From assembly GCA_963556195.1 (NCBI GenBank), contig OY744529.1, positions 62,516,580 to 62,580,579 on the forward strand: a DNA stretch of 64,000 bases, written 5' to 3'. Position 1 is the first letter of the stretch. Every line of letters begins with the position of its first letter. Origin of the DNA: Sepiola atlantica. Its lineage: Eukaryota; Mollusca; Cephalopoda; Sepiida; Sepiolidae. Under the pieces are notes generated by a model that was not told the DNA's origin, did not search any database, and saw nothing but the letters and a program-made list of their open reading frames with translations. A program made the position numbers and the translations under genes. Shown here piece after piece: positions 58,496 through 64,000 of the stretch.

Positions 58496-58747
58496 GAGAA
58501 TCTTTGTCAGGCTATAGCACTTTATGGTATCATCGGTTAAAAACTCCAAAGAAATCTGGTTTGTTTAAGCAATGTTGCATATTTTGAAAACTTGATTCCA
58601 ATTTCAAACTTTATTGAAATTTGATTTTGGAATAAAGTTGGAAAATAAATTATAATTTATTTATTGCCGATGCATGAGGAGAAAAAAACAGAAATAAAGT
58701 TTTTATAAAGTTGTTTTAAATTTCTTTCTTTTTTTTTTAAATTCTAG

Positions 58748-58811
58748 TCGAATGCATGATTTATTGCTGCAAACTCAACGGTTTGCTATCAACATTCTTG
58801 GGAAACATCAG
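58748..58811 (+). CDS. Flavin reductase-like protein, exon 4
   Basis: The acceptor is T-rich, ending AAATTCTAG at 58747. The donor is CATCAG/gtttgc. The 64-base exon completes the Ser codon from exon 3 and reads RMHDLLLQTQRFAINILGKH then Q. R-F-A-x-N-x-L-x-x-x-Q is the conserved second signature of flavin reductase-like domains, right after the PP-x-x-SF strand of exon 3. It ends on a complete codon. Confidence 0.88.
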
Positions 58812-58899
58812 GTTTGCATTTTTCTATCTTTTTTTTCTCTTTCATGACTTTTTTTTTTGTATTCACTTAGCTTAGTATTTTATTTATCTCTTCTGCAGG

Positions 58900-59110
58900 A
58901 GGTTAGACACAAGGTCAGGTGAGTTTTTGGAAAGCCAGCGCATTAGGAGTGCACTCTGGCCTACAGACAATGCCTGAGCAGCTCCGTTGACATTCCTTGG
59001 TTGGGGAGCCGGAGGCAATTAACAATAAACTAACCTCTTCTCAAAGAGAAACGGTAAAGCCTGGGAGAGTGGACCGCCTAGGGCTGAACAGAACCATACC
59101 TCAGCCCGAC
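58900..59110 (-). repeat. U2-SINE family body and tail, head lost
   Basis: On the minus strand GGTCCACTCTCCCAGGCTTT, AAGAGGTTAGTTTATTG, GCATTGTCTGTAGGCCAGAG and GACCTTGTGTCTAACC follow the order of 41420-41620. The U2-like head is not recognisable. Confidence 0.75.
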
Positions 59111-60082
59111 AGAAGCAAGGCCACTGTTGGACTGATTGTTGATGACGTATCCTCGACTAGTATGAACAACACCTACTGAAGCTGTGCTAGGTAAAGCCCT
59201 AATTTCATATACAAAATAGGAGTTATAGGTATAGTCTGACTCAAAACACTCAGTACAGACCAAACTCACTTCATTAGTAACGGTCTTCAGAATTTGCAAA
59301 GAATTTCTCATAGTAAGTAATAATAAGAAAGTATGGGTAATATTTTCTCCTGTCTAATATCCATTTTATTTCCTTTATTTATTTAATTTATTTCTTAAGA
59401 AGGCCATCAAGAAAAGCCATGTTTGCCGTCATCAGATATTCTAAGTTGGTTGTTCTGGTTATGGAGCATTACGAATCTTACATTTTATGTTTCATCAAGT
59501 AATGTCATCCACAGACAACTGTTTCACTGTATCACGTCTCCTCAGTGTGACTAGACATGTGAGTATTTCAAGCTGAGATTTGAAATATGACTGCTAGTGT
59601 AATCGTCAGCATTCTTACCCCGGTACTATGTCTGCACACCACAAAATTATAACGTTTTTGTTTACATTCACGTTTCTGGAGAACTCTATTCTAATTACGA
59701 ACGGTAATGCTTTTTATACTAGGAAGAAAATTATATATGTATATATACAAGCTGGCTTTGCCACTTCGTAAAGTTTGCTACTTGAAATCAAAATTTGAAA
59801 TAAGAGACATTTCATTCATGAGTTTCTTGTAAACACAGGACAAAGACTTTTGTATTTATTCATATAAATAGATAAATATTAATATTTTGGTAATTTTGAT
59901 ACAAATTTATTTATCTTTTAAATAAGAAAGAAATGAATAGAAATAGAAAGAACTCAATTCACCTGAGCGATGATGCGTGGGGTGGGGGGGGGGGTTAAAA
60001 ACAGTAAAAAAAAAAATTTGGTGTGGTGCGCACGAGAGAGAGGAGAATTAAAAAGAGTGGGAGAAGGAGAGAAGGAGAGAGA
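59111..60082. other. Intron sequence, mostly unrecognised
   Basis: AACTCTATTCTAATTACGAA at 59682 with GGTAATGCTTTTTA recurs at 60083-60115, indicating a repeated segment. A G10 run lies near 59985. Confidence 0.4.
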
Positions 60083-60896
60083 ACTCTATTCTAATTACAA
60101 ATGGTAATGCTTTTTACGATACGTAGAAAATTATATATATATTAGTTGTACGGATGTATGCTTATGGCAAGCTACACCATTTTTGTGTTTTGTTCAGTAA
60201 AAGGGCATCAAGCTTAATGTAATGTTTACATTCTTTCCCATTTATAAGCAACTTATGTTTACATTAATTACTCCCACTATCTATTAAAACTTTTAGTGTA
60301 TTGCCTATTCATAGATTTATACCACTCCCTCCTTATTCACTCCCATCAGTCAGCAAACTTTGTCTGTTTGTTTACTAAGTATTTAGATGCACTTTTTTTT
60401 CAAGTGGTTTGTAAATAAGTTACATTCTTTTTTTTATTTATTTAGGTGGCTATCCAAAGGTAAAATTTATTCTGTCTCTACACTTCATAATTATCTAGCT
60501 TTTTTGGTTTAGCCAATATTTTACATCTTTGAACTTTAAAATTTCTAGTTTTTCATTGAGACACAATCTACATAGATCATCTCAGAATCTCCACACCCTA
60601 GCCTATTTTTAAGATTTTCCACTTAACTACTGGAGAATGTCTACTGTCTTTGAGTTCCCAAGAATAATTCGACAGTGATGTGATATATTTATGAATTTTG
60701 TTATTAAATTAACTTCTTTCAAAAATCTAAGCTGATTTCACCATGTTGTAATTGATTTTGTTCGGGTTTTCAATAGAGTATATTGTAGTTTGGTAGATTA
60801 TGCTTTTTGTTAAACAATCATTTTGCAAAGGGCAATTCCTACATTTTTACAATTGCATTTTTCCTTTATTTTACTTTTTTTATTCTTATCAGAATC

Positions 60897-60943
60897 ATTA
60901 CTATTATTATTATTATTATTGTTATTATTATTATTATTATTAT
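60897..60943. repeat. (ATT)n microsatellite
   Basis: About 15 ATT units with one GTT interruption. Confidence 0.92.
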
Positions 60944-61547
60944 ATACTCACTAGGATTTCTCACACGAGTCATTACCAGTGATTGCTCACTGGCAATAAC
61001 AGATGGTGTTCCCAAGAGTCTGAGTGACAACAAATCTTCTTAGGTTTCTAGTACTCTGTGCTTTTTTCAGTAACCATTGCAAATCATTGCATGTTCTCGC
61101 AACAACCGTTTACCATTGATTTCTTGCTGATAGCAGCTGTTGGCTTTCTTTCTATGGATTTGAGTGGCAATGGTCGTTCAATCCTCCCTGACTCTTCACG
61201 AGCATCAATTGATATTAGTGTCACCACATTTCTTGTTTTGTTTTTTTTTGGGGGGGGGGGGGTACATATCATGTCGTTTTAGTTATGTGATTTGGCTTCC
61301 GCACTCAAGAATTTAAAAGCATATTTCAGCTGTCTGTGCCATGCTTTATATGGTGTTAATCCTCACTTTGATTCCAATTTTCCATAGTCTTTTTTCAGTT
61401 TTTTTTCTTCGGAACTGTTCCTCGTGCTCCTACTATTATTGGTATTACAGTGGTTTTCTTCATGTCTATATTCTCCTTAGCTCTCTGGCATGCTTTTCAT
61501 ATGTACAACAGTCTGCTGTTTTTATTCTGTTCGATTTTGTGAAACTA
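60944..61547. other. No gene recognised; T9G13 run inside
   Basis: CTCACACGAGTCATTACC and later text have no recognised match. The T9G13 run lies at 61241-61262. Confidence 0.4.
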
Positions 61548-61563
61548 TATATATATATATATA

Positions 61564-62160
61564 TTAGAAGAATACCTGTCTCAAGATGGGTAAAATTAAT
61601 TCACACCAATTTTATGTCCTCTTACCAAGATTAAAATCATGATATAATGATATTAAACCTTATGTCTAGAATCCTTATTCTAACTTTTTATCAAAATCCA
61701 TTACATAATTTTGATTCTAAAAGATGTCTAAAATTTAAGACTTAAGTGTAAGTAGTCTTAAGAAGAAAACTGAAATTGGTGTCTAATAATGACTATGGAT
61801 CAAATTCAATGCCAATCTGAAATATTTGAATATTCAAATGGAAGATTGTACCCATATTATGGCCCCTAAAAACAATTCAAAATGCTCCAAAGAAACTGAA
61901 ATTTGGGGAATATCTATTAATTGATGTCTCATACCTATTGTTAAAATATTACAAAAATCAGGGGTATCTGAATTTTCGTGAAGGGCTTCCGCCCCCTCTT
62001 TACCCCTTTACTTAAACTAAAGATAGTCCACATTACTCAACCTTACGCCTAGCAACTGTGTTCCAAAATTCATAATAATCGGTTAATTAGGTTAGGAGTG
62101 AATCCTGTACATGCAAATATATAAACATATACACATACTTAACTTTATATAGATAGAGAT
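61564..62160 (+). repeat. Interspersed repeat, intact copy
   Basis: The uninterrupted version of 767-1059 plus 3112-3395. It shows that the hAT insertion point lies inside GGCCCCTAAAAACAATTC (around 61862-61875), where the other copy has the target duplication CTAAAAAC. Confidence 0.85.
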
Positions 62161-62815
62161 ATAAGTATTTAATGAACAAATACATTGAAGACATTGCCAA
62201 GGCTACTGCAAAGAATGTGGGATCTCTCTACCGTGCTAGTAAACTTCTCACACCTGACATTATCCTATATCTCTACAAAGCCACCATCTGCCCATGCATT
62301 AAGTATTGTTGCCACATCTGGGCTGGTGCATCACCCACCAGTTTCTTCCTCTTAGACAAGGTTAAAAAAAGAGTCGCAAATTTAATAGGTCCGTCACTAT
62401 CCACCAAGCTCCAGCCCCTGTCCCACCGCCGAAATGTTGCATCCTTGTGCTTGTTTTACAAGTACTTCAATGGATTGTGCTCCAACGAACTTGCTGCTCT
62501 AGTGCCCCTTCGACGTAAATACACTAGCCCAACCTCACAATCAGTCCCATCCATTCACTATTGACGTCCCCAGGTGCAGGAGAGCCTTCTACTCCAAAAG
62601 TTTCTTTCCTCGTGCTGCTGGCCTCTGGAAATCCTTCCCTGCTCCCTGTTTCCCTGACTGTACCGACATGCAGAAATTTAAAACTAATGTAAACAGACAT
62701 CTCGCTGCACAGCTTCCAACTTAGGATGACATCCAGGATTTTCACCCTAATTCTCAGTCGCCTCTTACGTCTACAGTGGCGGCCTGCCTTGTTTGGGGTG
62801 AACTATGTTGAAAAA
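62161..62815 (+). pseudogene. LINE C-terminal and 3' end, truncated copy
   Basis: The frame 62172-62564 has GSLYRASKLLTPDIILYLYK, YCCHIWAGASPTSFFLLDKV and SHRRNVASLCLFYKYFNGLC. It provides the uninterrupted reference for the split LINE at 26.3-27.9 kb. A frame break near 62560 precedes the end, AQLPT-type, and the A-rich 3' end. Confidence 0.85.
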
Positions 62816-62976
62816 AAAATTTTTTTAACTAATTATAAAGAGTATTTTATAATTAATGAAAAAACAAAGTTTAGGCTAATTTTTGAAATACAAAACTTAG
62901 ACAAACTATCACTGTTAAATGAAAGGAACAAACTATTACTGTTCAACTGATATTCTATTTTTATTTCTTATTATAG

Positions 62977-63060
62977 GCTAAATTTTCCGACCTGTTTTCC
63001 AGTCCAGCTCAAGATAAATTGGATCAATTCTCAGGAATATCACATCAACTTTCAAAGGAA
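62977..63060 (+). CDS. Flavin reductase-like protein, exon 5 (continues beyond window)
   Basis: Acceptor TTTCTTATTATAG ends at 62976; donor AAGGAA/gtaaga starts at 63061. The 84 bases encode 28 residues, AKFSDLFSSPAQDKLDQFSG then ISHQLSKE, continuing exactly in phase from exon 4. In the family this is the helix after the N-x-L-x-x-x-Q segment, where members often read A-x-x-F-A...D-x-F-x-G. With exons 1-5 the window encodes about 234 residues. The last strands of the barrel (GDH and LVYxxG motifs) are missing and should lie further right. Confidence 0.88.
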
Positions 63061-64000
63061 GTAAGAATAGAACATTTTTCATGTCTTGTGCTGATAATGA
63101 CAACGACGTCGTCGTCATTGTCGTCCTCATCATCATCCTCATCCTCCTCCGGTTTATTTATTGAATCAGGCCACAATTAATCTTCTGATGAAGGTGGGAC
63201 CTGATTGTCTTGTCTCATTTCAACTAGACATAATTTTTAAGGCAGTTTTATAGCCTATCCTTCAACAACTTGAACACTTTTGTCAATTTAAGACCTCCAC
63301 CATTCCTATCTAACTTGGGTTGATGTGGTTTCCACTTGAGCATGCACCAATATCACATATTACCTGTGAGTTGCCGCATACATTACTGTCCCCCCAGGTT
63401 GTGACAGGCCATCTAAAGATAGCATTTGCCACATGCCCTGTCACCAGAGATTGGATTGGTGAGTGTTGGGATGTGTCCACATACCAGTGGTGCCTGCATA
63501 CTACACCTCTAGGACTCCAATCTACTCTGAGATCTCTAGCCAATTAGCCTGGGGCAGCAAGGAGCCCAGTATCCATGGTGTACAATGGAGAGGTTTGGCC
63601 AGAGTTTTCTCAGTGAAGAGGTTATATACCAGCATGGAAGACTTACGCTCTCGGCTTCTTTTTCGTTCAAGGACTAGCTGGCGGATGAGTCTGAAAGTAG
63701 TAGGTGGGAAGCATATGCAACACCACTTTACACATCGCACAGAGCTGTGGTATATACCACCACACCAAATAAAGAATAAAACTTCAAAGGGTTATGTCTC
63801 TTTAAAGATCAGTTCATCTGGCTACTGTTGAGCTGCCTTCCAGAAAGCATCCATCAGATAACATCCAGTTTCATTTGAGAACTAAAGCATAACAACACTT
63901 ACTTCAGCTGTATCTTAAAATATCACTTAGTTTGATTGTGCATTTTTCTTTTTTTCATGAAATCAATTTGGAATGCTTGTTACAGTCAACCAGCTTGAAT
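63061..64000. other. Intron 5 (partial), repeat-like, no further exon recognised
   Basis: A short GTC/ATC-rich trinucleotide tract lies at 63105-63150. The rest has the texture of an interspersed repeat, but no second copy is in the window. I could not find an exon matching the end of the flavin reductase domain. Confidence 0.4.

Overview
The window is eukaryotic: AT-rich, intron-bearing and mostly transposable elements, with no bacterial gene organisation. Several repeats end in a tail built from CCAGCATG, AAAACGG, GTTAAA and a GATGATG run, which I associate with cephalopod and other molluscan retroposons. Together with long introns and (TA)n/(CA)n microsatellites this suggests a mollusc, most likely a cephalopod. 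That assignment is inference.

Two host genes can be supported. At 17.4-17.7 kb on the minus strand is the first coding exon of MRM2, the mitochondrial 2'-O-ribose rRNA methyltransferase. It carries the AdoMet-binding motif and a clean splice donor; the later exons were not found. About 0.8 kb away, divergently transcribed on the plus strand, is an exon encoding a basic, mitochondrial-type leader (18534-18852). Four further plus-strand exons (50536-50640, 53603-53732, 58748-58811, 62977-63060) have good splice sites and join in one open frame. They encode a flavin reductase-like (FMN-binding split-barrel) domain that runs off the right edge. The leader exon is phase-compatible with them, so I propose one gene covering 18.5 to beyond 63 kb, sharing a bidirectional promoter region with MRM2. 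Nearly everything from 18.9 to 63 kb would then be intron.

The rest is repeats. 0.8-3.4 kb: an interspersed repeat split by a hAT element with a perfect 8-bp target duplication. 3.4-12.2 kb: SINE copies, LINE tails, MITEs and a decayed unidentified coding region. 13.1-14.2 kb: a purine-only minisatellite. 14.5-14.8 kb: a long fold-back. 19.8-28.4 kb: LINE remnants, one interrupted by a MITE-bearing insert. 28.6-32.7 kb: a dead Ty3/gypsy-type LTR retrotransposon. 34.4-37.9 kb: a zinc-finger LINE and related SINE. 38.7-42.0 kb: an almost complete minus-strand LINE carrying a nested SINE. 42-43.1 kb and 52.7-53.4 kb: mariner-like remnants. 46-50.2 kb: microsatellites and two recent duplications. 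52-63 kb: SINEs, LINE tails and a 45-bp minisatellite between the gene exons.

The most unusual items are a SINE family whose 5' end copies the start of U2 snRNA, a composite version of it that contains a reverse-transcriptase fragment, a tRNA-like promoter enclosed in long inverted repeats, and the fragmented flavin-reductase gene itself.
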